From assembly GCA_015222065.1 (NCBI GenBank), contig JADFUQ010000153.1:1-10863 (forward strand): 10,863 bases of DNA, given 5' to 3'. Shown in pieces: positions 1-6,621 of the stretch. The notes under the pieces were generated by a model. It was not told where the DNA came from. It ran no database searches and saw only the letters and a list, made by a program, of their open reading frames with translations. Positions within the stretch are counted from its first letter, which is position 1. Every line of letters starts with the position of its first letter. The stretch is from Bacteroidota bacterium (lineage in GTDB: Bacteria; Bacteroidota; Bacteroidia; Bacteroidales; VadinHA17). The position numbers were made by a program, and so were the translations under genes.

Positions 1-2
1 AA

Positions 3-37
3 ATTCGTTATTCGTTAATCGATATTCATTATTCATC
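3..37. repeat. Degenerate heptad tandem repeat at the left edge
   Basis: Five consecutive 7-bp units can be read. The first two are ATTCGTT (3-9, 10-16), followed by AATCGAT, ATTCATT and ATTCATC (17-37). Each unit differs from its neighbour by zero to three bases. The array may extend beyond the left edge. It belongs to the same style of drifting 7-8 bp array seen at 2875, 4403, 9115 and 10753. Confidence 0.7.
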
Positions 38-255
38 TTAACAACTGTATATTAATGTGTTGTCAAATGCGAAACATTAATAAAATTAGTATATAACAAA
101 AAGTTGAAGCTGACAAGTTATTCGTTTGCATTTTCTGCCCGACCTGTCCGGATTCATTACATCATAATTGATAATTGACTTTCAAATAGCTGACTACTTC
201 ACTACAATACTGGAAAACGACTACTAATGAATTAATAATGTAATTAATCTTGGCT
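38..255. other. AT-rich intergenic stretch without a recognisable gene
   Basis: I found no credible coding sequence on either strand. The DNA is strongly AT-rich. A small tandem ATAATTG duplication lies around 166-180, similar to the repeat arrays elsewhere in the window. There is no hairpin with a T-run that would make a convincing terminator. Confidence 0.5.
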
Positions 256-510
256 TTAGTAAATTTTTACAAATTGAAAAGTATACGTTTGGGTTTTTCC
301 AAATGAAAATACCCAGTGAATTTTAACAATGTTTCCAACTTCATCGTTTTTAAATAATATCTCAGCATCAAATTTTTTACCGCTAAAGTATCCCTTAGTC
401 AAATTCCCATTGTTATTATGCTTAAATGTAATAGTGCCTGTAAGCCATGTATCAAAATTATCGTAAACGGCTTTTATTAAATTCCATTTGCCATCATATT
501 CATAAGTTTC
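256..510 (-). pseudogene. C-terminal fragment of an unrecognised protein (5' end missing)
   Basis: On the minus strand an open frame of about 84 codons runs from GAA at 510 to the TAA at 258-256. It has no start codon and is preceded directly by an in-frame TAG (513-511). It begins ETYEYDGKWNLIKAVYDNFD and ends with TYTFQFVKIY. It alternates aromatic and polar residues and has a YEYD...GN pattern, as in beta-strand-rich YD/RHS-like or surface lipoprotein tails. I do not recognise the family. The fragment abuts the truncated TetR remnant with no spacer, so its 5' part appears to have been lost in a deletion that fused two former genes. It could instead be a neighbour's tail brought in by rearrangement. 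Confidence 0.55.
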
Positions 511-672
511 CTAATCAGTATATGAATTTTGTTATCATAATGCCTGTAAATTGCCGGCTCTGAAATACCAATTTTTTTTTGCCAGGTTTTTGATAGTCAG
601 TCCCTGTATCCCTTTTTTTGTAATTATCTCTAAGGCAACTTCAACTATTTCCTTTTGTCTTTCTGTTTGCAT
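477..672 (-). pseudogene. TetR/AcrR-family regulator remnant (HTH only, frameshifted)
   Basis: The reading starts at ATG 672 with MQTERQKEIVEVALEIITKK, then GIQGLTIKNLAKK, the first half of a TetR helix-turn-helix. At a run of nine T (572-580; A on the coding strand) the frame breaks. Moving one frame restores IGISEPAIYRHYDNKIHILI, the recognition helix with the family's typical Y-R-H-Y. About 60 residues are recognisable, after which the restored frame leaves TetR homology and stops at 479-477. The ligand-binding domain (normally about 130 more residues) is absent. The unshifted frame ends within the next few codons after the run. The fragment lies downstream of the DUF438/PAS remnant on the same strand, as expected for a local regulator of that operon. 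The frameshift could be a sequencing error in the homopolymer, but the truncation would remain. Confidence 0.75.
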
Positions 673-758
673 TTCTTTTATTACATTATTGAGTTCTTGT
701 ACTCTGTTTTTTTGTTCAAAACATTATTTGTCAGGATGCATATATTTATTCAATACCT

Positions 759-1108
759 CTAATCCCAATCCAATAATCTCTGTTCTCCTTCAAGTGCCCT
801 AATGCTTGTAACATCCTGACTTACTTCAAGAACACCTTTATATTCATTCTTATCATTTCTAAGTACAAAATATTGAATTAGAATAAACTTACCTTTTAAC
901 TGCAACCAGAACTTTGCATTGTCTTTTTTGCCATTTTTAAACGCAGCTATAATTTTTTCAACTATATGAACACTTTCAGGTGGATGACAATTTTGAACAG
1001 CTCTTCCGATTATTGCAGGTGAACGTGGAAAAAAGCGCTCATCATTCCGAGAGAAAATGCGAGTAAATCTTCCACTCGTTTTTCATCCTTGTTAATTAAT
1101 TCTGACAT
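759..1108 (-). pseudogene. DUF438/PAS-domain sensor remnant, internally deleted and frameshifted
   Basis: From ATG 1108 the reading is MSELINKDEKRVEDL, a start typical of DUF438 proteins, but this frame stops at a TAA near 1012. In another frame, from about 1068 to the TAG at 761-759, a clear C-terminal PAS domain appears: RNDERFFPRSPAIIGRAVQN, then CHPPESVHIVEKI, KFWLQLKGKFILIQYFVLRN, and the ending QDVTSIRALEGEQRLLDWD. These are hallmark segments of the PAS domain in DUF438 proteins. Full-length relatives also have an N-terminal DUF438 domain and often a hemerythrin-like domain, several hundred residues in all. Here about a dozen N-terminal codons are joined out of frame to the PAS domain, which points to a large internal deletion. 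A strong ribosome binding site and a promoter still precede it. Family recognition is good; the deletion is inferred from remembered family architecture. Confidence 0.75.
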
Positions 1109-1114
1109 AATTAT

Positions 1115-1119
1115 CCTCC
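1115..1119 (-). promoter_or_regulatory. Strong Shine-Dalgarno site of the DUF438 remnant
   Basis: On the minus strand GGAGG lies six bases before ATG 1108. It is the best SD match at any gene start in the window. It supports ATG 1108 as the original start codon even though the gene downstream is broken. Confidence 0.7.
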
Positions 1120-1131
1120 ATTTATTTACGA

Positions 1132-1139
1132 CAAAGTTA
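1132..1139 (-). promoter_or_regulatory. Bacteroidota-type -7 promoter element (TAACTTTG)
   Basis: The minus strand reads TAACTTTG, an exact match to the Bacteroidota -7 consensus TAnnTTTG, about 24 bp before ATG 1108. Transcription starting a few bases downstream would give a leader under 20 nt that contains the GGAGG site. I see no good TTTG-like -33 element at the usual spacing. This was the only exact TAnnTTTG I found in a promoter position when scanning the intergenic regions by eye. Confidence 0.55.
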
Positions 1140-1155
1140 GTTGATATTTACTAAC
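1136..1155. promoter_or_regulatory. Palindrome overlapping the -7 element, candidate repressor operator
   Basis: GTTAGT (1136-1141) and ACTAAC (1150-1155) form a perfect 6-bp inverted repeat with an 8-bp centre, 20 bp in total. That size and symmetry suit a dimeric TetR-type repressor. One arm overlaps the -7 element TAACTTTG, so a bound protein would block RNA polymerase. The TetR remnant encoded just downstream is the natural candidate ligand, which is inference. There is no T-run to suggest a terminator for the AbgT gene ending at 1178. Confidence 0.45.
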
Positions 1156-1177
1156 CCCTAAATGATTTTACGAAAAT

Positions 1178-2716
1178 TTAATTGGGCAGTGTATAGTGAA
1201 TTCCTGCATCCGGACCAAGCGGTATACCTAAAGTCAGCCAAACCACTAAAAGCAAAACCCAAACAACCAGGAAAGCAATGGAATAAGGGACCATAGCCGC
1301 AATTATAGTTCCTATCCCTGCTTTTGGTTCATATTTCTGGATAAAAGCAATGATCAGAGCAAAGAAACTCATCATAGGAGAGATCACATTGGTCACACTA
1401 TCGCCAATACGATACACAACCTGAGACAATTCCGGCGAATAACCCATGATCATAAACATAGGAATAAAAATCGGTGCGATGATAGCCCATTTTGCTGACG
1501 CACTTCCCATCAGCATATTGATGGTGGCAGCAAGCAGGATGAAAAGGATCATCAAAGGAATAAGTCCGATGTCGGCAGACATCAGAAGATTGGCTCCCTT
1601 AACAGCCAGAATTATTCCAAGATTGCTCCACTTGAAATAAGCTACAAACTGAGCTGCAAAAAATACAAGAACGAGATAAACAGCCATTGTTTTCATGGAA
1701 GCAGCCATACCTTTCATAACATCCGCATCATTTTTAAAGACCCCCGTGGTAAAACCATAAGCGAGTCCCGTTGCACCGGCAGTAATAAACAACATAGCAA
1801 CAACTCCGCGGATCAGTGGTGAACTGAGCATTCCTCCGTCACTTCCCCTGAAGAAACCATCTTCAGGAAAAATCCCGATAATAGTTATGAATATGATGGC
1901 TATCAGAGTGAGGAAAGCAATCAGTAATCCTTTTCTCTCAATTTTTGAAAGTTTATCGAAGGAATTGTCTTTTTCTTCAGCCTCACCTGTATATTTACCC
2001 AGCCTTGGTTCAACAATTCTTTCAGTTACAAACGTGCCTGTAAAAGCAATGACAAAGGTGGATGCTACCATAAAGAAGTAATTGGCAGTAGGATTCACTT
2101 CATATGCAGGATCAAGGATCCTTGCTGCTTCCTCAGACAATCCGGCAAGTAAAGGATCAACGGTTCCCAGAACCAAATTGGCACTGAATCCACCTGATAC
2201 ACCGGCAAAAGCAGCTGCCATACCGGCCACAGGGTGTCTGCCCACAGCCAGAAAAATCACACCGGCAAGCGGTATTAGCAAAACATATCCAACATCCGAT
2301 GCAACATTCGATAATATACCGGTAAAAACAATTACAAACGTCAGCAGGCGTCCGTGAGAATTCAATACCATCATCCGGATAACAGCATTTATCAGTCCGC
2401 TTTGTTCAGCAATACCGATACCAAGCATGGCAACCAGCACAATTCCCAAAGGAGCAAATCCCGTAAAATTATCCACCATTTCAAGCAAAATACGATGAAT
2501 ACCATCCTGCGATAAAAGATTAACCGGTCTGACAATTTCTTTGGTTCCCGGATGAATAACCTCCCATCCTAATACATAGCCTACAGCCGAAAACACAAGT
2601 GCAGCCAGGGCAAATAGTGCAAATAGTGTGGCCGGATGTGGTAATGCGTTACCAGCCCATTCTGTCCAATTCAACATCCGCTGAAAGATCCCTGCACTCT
2701 TCTTTGATTTACTCAT
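1178..2716 (-). CDS. AbgT-family secondary transporter
   Basis: This 512-residue inner-membrane protein belongs to the AbgT family, whose members include E. coli AbgT (p-aminobenzoyl-glutamate uptake) and the structurally studied YdaH and MtrF, described as antimetabolite exporters. It is hydrophobic from about residue 30 to 495, with a charged loop near 240-262. A C-terminal signature is clear: N400, then GSASAKW ending at W410, P428, and YRIGD with R436 and D439. The N-to-W-to-P-to-R spacing (10, 18 and 26) matches the functional set N390/W400/P418/R426 that I recall for YdaH. The acidic residue in GTVDPLL (D187) fits the family's conserved TM aspartate. Length is normal and the frame is unbroken. 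The start at ATG 2716 precedes a charged N-terminus (MSKSKKS), with only a weak upstream SD. Substrate and direction of transport cannot be told. It is transcribed alone, toward the decayed DUF438 locus 70 bp away. Confidence 0.95.
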   Translation of the reverse strand: MSKSKKSAGIFQRMLNWTEWAGNALPHPATLFALFALAALVFSAVGYVLGWEVIHPGTKEIVRPVNLLSQDGIHRILLEMVDNFTGFAPLGIVLVAMLGIGIAEQSGLINAVIRMMVLNSHGRLLTFVIVFTGILSNVASDVGYVLLIPLAGVIFLAVGRHPVAGMAAAFAGVSGGFSANLVLGTVDPLLAGLSEEAARILDPAYEVNPTANYFFMVASTFVIAFTGTFVTERIVEPRLGKYTGEAEEKDNSFDKLSKIERKGLLIAFLTLIAIIFITIIGIFPEDGFFRGSDGGMLSSPLIRGVVAMLFITAGATGLAYGFTTGVFKNDADVMKGMAASMKTMAVYLVLVFFAAQFVAYFKWSNLGIILAVKGANLLMSADIGLIPLMILFILLAATINMLMGSASAKWAIIAPIFIPMFMIMGYSPELSQVVYRIGDSVTNVISPMMSFFALIIAFIQKYEPKAGIGTIIAAMVPYSIAFLVVWVLLLVVWLTLGIPLGPDAGIHYTLPN

Positions 2717-2874
2717 ATAAACATAATATTACAAACTGTAGGAAAAAGCAAGTTGTGCTATTTATGAACTAATAACACAAGGTTTGTGAATTTGTAAACA
2801 TACATATCTTTTTATTATGTTCACTTGTTTAAACTAAATATATGGTTCATCCGAAAAATTAAGTAAGTGTCAGG

Positions 2875-2914
2875 TGGAATAATGGAATAGTGGAAAAATG
2901 GGGGGGAAAAATAT
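2875..2914. repeat. Short octad tandem repeat with G-run
   Basis: Three octads follow each other: TGGAATAA (2875-2882), TGGAATAG (2883-2890) and TGGAAAAA (2891-2898). A fourth, expanded unit starts at 2899 with a run of seven G followed by A's. Unit-to-unit drift resembles the other arrays in this window. The G-run could vary in length by slippage. Confidence 0.55.
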
Positions 2915-2981
2915 AAATAGATGATTTAAACAATTATGAGTTTGTTATTCTTAAGCTTTTTAATGAATTCTTTGTATATTA

Positions 2982-3002
2982 ATCCGGATTTTAAAACCGG
3001 AT
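2982..3002. promoter_or_regulatory. Inverted repeat upstream of the Tat oxidoreductase gene
   Basis: ATCCGG (2982-2987) and CCGGAT (2997-3002) are perfect inverted arms. The centre A-TTTT-AAAA is itself self-complementary, so the whole 21-bp element is a palindrome with one bulged base. It lies about 70 bp before the GTG start, where an operator for the rightward gene could sit. It could also be a short terminator-like hairpin. No binding protein can be named. Confidence 0.3.
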
Positions 3003-3072
3003 ATTTATCTCATGAATAATAACTTTTAAAAATTCTTCTTAAAATACAAATGTTTAACTTAATTTTATAATA

Positions 3073-4383
3073 GTGAAAAATAAAAAACAATCCAACCCGA
3101 TCACACGCAGAAGTTTTCTGCTTAGTTCAACCCTTGCTGCAGGTGCTTTCACACTTGTCCCCCGAAAAGTTCTGGGTGGTAAAGGCTATGTATCACCCGG
3201 TGATAAGATCAATATCGGGTTTATCGGTACGGGAAAACAAGCAGGAGGGTTATTTGAACAATTTGCCAACCTGCCTGATGTTCAGATTACAGCATGTTGT
3301 GATGTTGACAGTCAGAAACTTAATAAATTTAAAAAACAGGCAGAACTGTTTTATGCGGCAAAAGCCGGGATAAGAAAATATAACGGGTGTATTGAGTACG
3401 AGAAGTATGAAGATCTGATTTCACGGACGGATATCGACGCAGTAATTATTGTAACACCGGATCACTGGCATGCGATCCCGGCTATTGCAGCCATGAAAGC
3501 CGGCAAGGATGTATTTTGTGAAAAACCTATGGCTCATACAATTGAAGAAGGCAGAGCAATGGTGGAAGCAACCCGTAAATACAACCGCGTTTTCCAAACC
3601 GGAAGTATGCAGCGATCGTGGTGGCCATTCCGCCATGCCTGTGAACTGGTCAGGAACAATTACCTGGGTGAGATAAAAAAGATACTTGTTAATGTTGGAG
3701 ATCCGGCAATCGAATGTAAACTCAAAGGAAAACCTACTCCCGGTTACCTTAACTGGGACCGCTGGCTTGGACCGGCACAGTTGCGTTCTTATAACCCGAT
3801 CCTGTCACCTCCAATAACTGCACAAGGCTGGCCAATGTGGCGAGAATACCGCGAGTATGGAGGTGGAATACTGTCTGACTGGGGTGCACATATGTTCGAC
3901 ACTGCACAATGGGGACTGGGAATGGATAACACCGGACCGGTTAAACTGACACCTCCTGCTGACAGAAAAGCTGTAAGAGGCCTTAAATTTATCTATCAAA
4001 ACGGGGTAGAAATGTTCCATGAAGATTTTAAGCGTGATTGGGCTGTACGGTTTATCGGAAGCGAGGGAACCCTTGATGTAAGTCGCACTTTCCTTGAGTC
4101 AAAGCCTGAAAATATTGTGTATAAGCGCATTGGAGATAATGACACAAAGCTGTACAGAAGTACTAACCACTATGAAGACTGGACACAGGCAATACGGAAC
4201 AGGACCAAACCTATTTGTGATGTGGAGATTGGACACCGTTCAGCTTCTGTTTGTAACCTGGCAAATATTGCCTACCGGTTAGGAAGATCACTTGATTGGG
4301 ATCCTGAAAAGGAAGAATTCAAAAATGATCCTGAAGCAAATAAACTAAGGTCGAAAGAATACAGGGAACCATATACGCTATAG
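3073..4383 (+). CDS. Tat-exported Gfo/Idh/MocA-family oxidoreductase
   Basis: This 436-residue NAD(P)-dependent oxidoreductase probably acts on a sugar, cyclitol or derivative in the periplasm. The N-terminus carries a twin-arginine signal: TRRSFL at residues 11-16, a mild hydrophobic stretch to about 29, then VPRKVLGG. The mature part opens with a Rossmann strand and the nucleotide loop GFIGTGKQAGG (49-59). CEKPMAHT contains the family EKP motif (K151). DWGAH (269-273) fits the D-x3-H catalytic motif seen in inositol dehydrogenase relatives, and the C-terminal fold continues to about 410. GTG 3073 is chosen because it places the signal peptide at the N-terminus and the frame closes at a TAA (3055-3057) just upstream. 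Some Bacteroidota Tat-exported relatives are GH109 glycosidases using NAD redox chemistry, but I see no basis to assign that here. The gene appears monocistronic and converges on the S9 peptidase gene 53 bp away. Confidence 0.92.
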   Translation: MKNKKQSNPITRRSFLLSSTLAAGAFTLVPRKVLGGKGYVSPGDKINIGFIGTGKQAGGLFEQFANLPDVQITACCDVDSQKLNKFKKQAELFYAAKAGIRKYNGCIEYEKYEDLISRTDIDAVIIVTPDHWHAIPAIAAMKAGKDVFCEKPMAHTIEEGRAMVEATRKYNRVFQTGSMQRSWWPFRHACELVRNNYLGEIKKILVNVGDPAIECKLKGKPTPGYLNWDRWLGPAQLRSYNPILSPPITAQGWPMWREYREYGGGILSDWGAHMFDTAQWGLGMDNTGPVKLTPPADRKAVRGLKFIYQNGVEMFHEDFKRDWAVRFIGSEGTLDVSRTFLESKPENIVYKRIGDNDTKLYRSTNHYEDWTQAIRNRTKPICDVEIGHRSASVCNLANIAYRLGRSLDWDPEKEEFKNDPEANKLRSKEYREPYTL

Positions 4384-4402
4384 GAAGTTTAAGGTTTCAG
4401 AT

Positions 4403-4444
4403 TACTTTTTAATTTTTAATTTCTAATTTGTAATTTTTACTTTA
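4403..4444. repeat. TAATTTN heptad array covering the S9 peptidase stop codon
   Basis: Six 7-bp units lie end to end: TACTTTT (4403-4409), TAATTTT, TAATTTC, TAATTTG, TAATTTT (4410-4437) and TACTTTA (4438-4444). Less regular heptads may continue leftward to about 4389. The array fills most of the 53-bp gap between two convergent genes and includes the stop codon of the leftward S9 peptidase (4439-4437). No terminator hairpin is visible in the gap. Confidence 0.8.
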
Positions 4445-6599
4445 CCAGATCGAGCATAAAGGCATATTCAAGGGCTGTTTCCTTATATCGTTTAAACCTT
4501 CCCGAAGCTCCTCCATGACCCGCCTCCATGTTAATATGCAACAGAAGCCGGTTATCATCTGTTTTTTTATCCCTGAGTTTGGCAACCCATTTGGCGGGTT
4601 CCCAGTACTGCACCTGCGAGTCCCACAGGCCGGTTGTAACAAGCATGTTAGGATATTTTTGTGCAGTTACATTATCATAAGGAGAGTAGGATAATATATA
4701 ATCGTAATACTCTTTTTCCTTCGGATCTCCCCACTCATCAAATTCTCCTGTTGTCAGCGGAATAGATTCATCCAGCATAGTTGTTACCACGTCAACCCAT
4801 GGCACTGCAGCAACAACTCCTTTATATAATTCCGGCTGCATATTAACTATGGCACCCATAAGCAACCCACCGGCACTTCCACCTATTGCGAACAATTTAT
4901 CGGGACTCGTGTATCCTGTCTTAATCAAATATTCTGCGCAATAATTGAAATCGGTAAAGGTGTTTTTCTTTTTAAGCAGTTTCCCATCTTCGTACCACCA
5001 TCTTCCCATTTCACTGCCTCCGCGAATGTGGGCAATTGCAAAAACAAAACCCCGGTCAAGTAAGCTAAGCCGGTCGGAACTAAAATACGGATCACGTGAA
5101 TACCCATAAGAACCGTATGCAGATAACAGGAGGGGATTGGTGCCATCCAAATCGATGGGTTTTCGGTAAACCAGTGATATTGGTACTTTTGTTCCATCAT
5201 CAGCAGTAGCCCACAAACGTTTGGTCTCGTAATTATTTTTATCAAAACCGCCCAATACTTCTTCCTCTTTCATTAATGCTTTTTCACGGGTTTCCATGTT
5301 ATAGTCAAAGGTAGAATATGGAGTTGTAAGAGATGAATATCCGTACCTTAGAATTTTAGTATCAAATTCAGGATTCACTGAAATTCTGGCGGTATATGTT
5401 TCCTCCCCAAAATCAATATAATGTTCGGGGGAGTCATCCCACGGTATTATCCTTAAATTCAAAAGTCCGTTGATCCTTTCATTCAGCACAAGATAATCGC
5501 TGAATATTTCCACACTTTGCAATAACACATCATCACGGTGAGGGATCACATCAACCCAGTTCTCCATTCCGGGATCATCTACCGGGGTTTTCATAAGCTT
5601 AAAGTTCTTCGCTCCGTCTTTATTGGTTCGGATATAGAAATAATCACCATAATGATTAATACCATATTCAAGGTCCTTCTCACGTGGTTGAATAATACAA
5701 AATTCACCGTCCGGGTTATTTGCATCAAGGAAACGTACTTCAGAGGACAATGTCTGACGAGAATATATTAACAGAAACTTCTTGCTTTTTGATTTTCCTA
5801 TACCAACACTGAACTCTTCATCTGCTTCATGAAATACTTCCTTATCACCGGCAGGATCAATACCAAGTTTATGTTTTTTTATCCATTCTGACCGAAGCGT
5901 CTCCAAATTTTTTACTGTATAAAAAACTGTTTCATTATCATTAGCCCAGACTGGACCTCCCGTTGTATTCGGTATCTGATCATCAAGCAATTCGCCTGTT
6001 TCAAGGTTTTTAAAATATATTGTATATCGTCTGCGGCTGATAGTATCAATGCCATAAGCAAGAAGTTTATTATCAGGACTAACGCTAATACCTGTTGCAT
6101 GGAAGTATTCATATCCTTCAGCCAGATCATTCACATTAAGCATAATCTCTTCTTCAGCCTCTAATGCCCCCTTCTTCCTGCAATACAGAGGATACTCATT
6201 ACCTTCTTCGTATCTCGTATAGTAATAATACCCGTTATCCAGGTAAGGTACAGATTCATCATCCTGCTTAATGCGTCCTACAATCTCATTATACAATTCC
6301 TGCTGAAAATCTTCGGTATGTTTCATCACAGCATTTTTATATGCATTTTCCGCTTTCAGATAATCAAGAACCTTTTTTGTTTGGTCATCCGGTTCCTCAG
6401 CATTCTTTTGTTCGTCCGTCAAACGCATCCAGAAATAATTATCAATACGCGTATCATCGTGTAAGGTCAGTTCCTTTTTGACCTTTTCTGCAATCGGAGG
6501 TTTCATTTTATTTGTTTGTTTTGTTCGTGAACATGATAAAAAAAGGATAACTGCTACCATTATGGAGGCACCACCCAGGAAATTTCTTTTATTCATCAT
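4437..6599 (-). CDS. S9A-family prolyl oligopeptidase (oligopeptidase B-like), lipoprotein
   Basis: This 720-residue serine peptidase of clan SC resembles protease II/oligopeptidase B, which cleaves short peptides, often after Lys or Arg. The N-terminus has a lipoprotein-like signal: basic MMNKR, a hydrophobic stretch and LFLSCS with Cys23 as the probable lipidation site, followed by a charged linker. The seven-bladed propeller spans roughly 45-450. The alpha/beta-hydrolase domain follows, with GSYGY at 496-500, the family motif HIRGGSEMGRWWYEDGK (524-540), the nucleophile Ser575 in GGSAGG, Asp660 in TGLWDSQVQYWEP and His695 in EAGHGGASGRF. All three catalytic residues are present and length is normal. 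Classical oligopeptidase B is cytosolic; an exported, anchored form fits periplasmic peptide degradation. The lipobox is imperfect at -3 (Phe) and no acidic surface-export signal follows the Cys. It starts 22 bp after tex, so cotranscription is likely. ATG 6596 (Met2) is an equally possible start. Confidence 0.95.
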   Translation of the reverse strand: MMNKRNFLGGASIMVAVILFLSCSRTKQTNKMKPPIAEKVKKELTLHDDTRIDNYFWMRLTDEQKNAEEPDDQTKKVLDYLKAENAYKNAVMKHTEDFQQELYNEIVGRIKQDDESVPYLDNGYYYYTRYEEGNEYPLYCRKKGALEAEEEIMLNVNDLAEGYEYFHATGISVSPDNKLLAYGIDTISRRRYTIYFKNLETGELLDDQIPNTTGGPVWANDNETVFYTVKNLETLRSEWIKKHKLGIDPAGDKEVFHEADEEFSVGIGKSKSKKFLLIYSRQTLSSEVRFLDANNPDGEFCIIQPREKDLEYGINHYGDYFYIRTNKDGAKNFKLMKTPVDDPGMENWVDVIPHRDDVLLQSVEIFSDYLVLNERINGLLNLRIIPWDDSPEHYIDFGEETYTARISVNPEFDTKILRYGYSSLTTPYSTFDYNMETREKALMKEEEVLGGFDKNNYETKRLWATADDGTKVPISLVYRKPIDLDGTNPLLLSAYGSYGYSRDPYFSSDRLSLLDRGFVFAIAHIRGGSEMGRWWYEDGKLLKKKNTFTDFNYCAEYLIKTGYTSPDKLFAIGGSAGGLLMGAIVNMQPELYKGVVAAVPWVDVVTTMLDESIPLTTGEFDEWGDPKEKEYYDYILSYSPYDNVTAQKYPNMLVTTGLWDSQVQYWEPAKWVAKLRDKKTDDNRLLLHINMEAGHGGASGRFKRYKETALEYAFMLDLVK

Positions 6600-6621
6600 A
6601 GTTTTTAAATTTAATGATTAA

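Larger units (their letters stand above)
2717..3072. other. Divergent intergenic region between the AbgT gene and the Tat oxidoreductase
   Basis: This 356-bp AT-rich spacer must carry the promoters of both flanking genes. I found no exact TAnnTTTG element on either strand. The nearest is a 3-nt-spaced variant (TACAGTTTG on the minus strand, about 2734-2742) before the AbgT start. Contents I can point to are an octad repeat at 2875-2914 and an inverted repeat at 2982-3002, both listed separately. No small gene was supported. Confidence 0.5.

Noticed and set aside
1..18. End of a plus-strand gene from the left edge (TAA at 16-18)
   Set aside because: Only five codons would be inside the window, and they consist of the heptad repeat, so nothing supports coding.
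551..802. Plus-strand open frame of 83 codons
   Set aside because: It is antisense to the TetR and DUF438/PAS remnants, whose minus-strand peptides are clearly recognisable. Its composition (Ser, Phe, Leu rich) is typical of a shadow frame.
2717..2760. -7 promoter element for the AbgT gene (TACAGTTTG)
   Set aside because: The spacer between TA and TTTG is 3 nt instead of 2, and no TTG sits at the right distance upstream. It is too weak to list as a promoter.
3421..4020. Minus-strand frames inside the Tat oxidoreductase gene
   Set aside because: They overlap a well-supported gene entirely and show no recognisable domain or start context.
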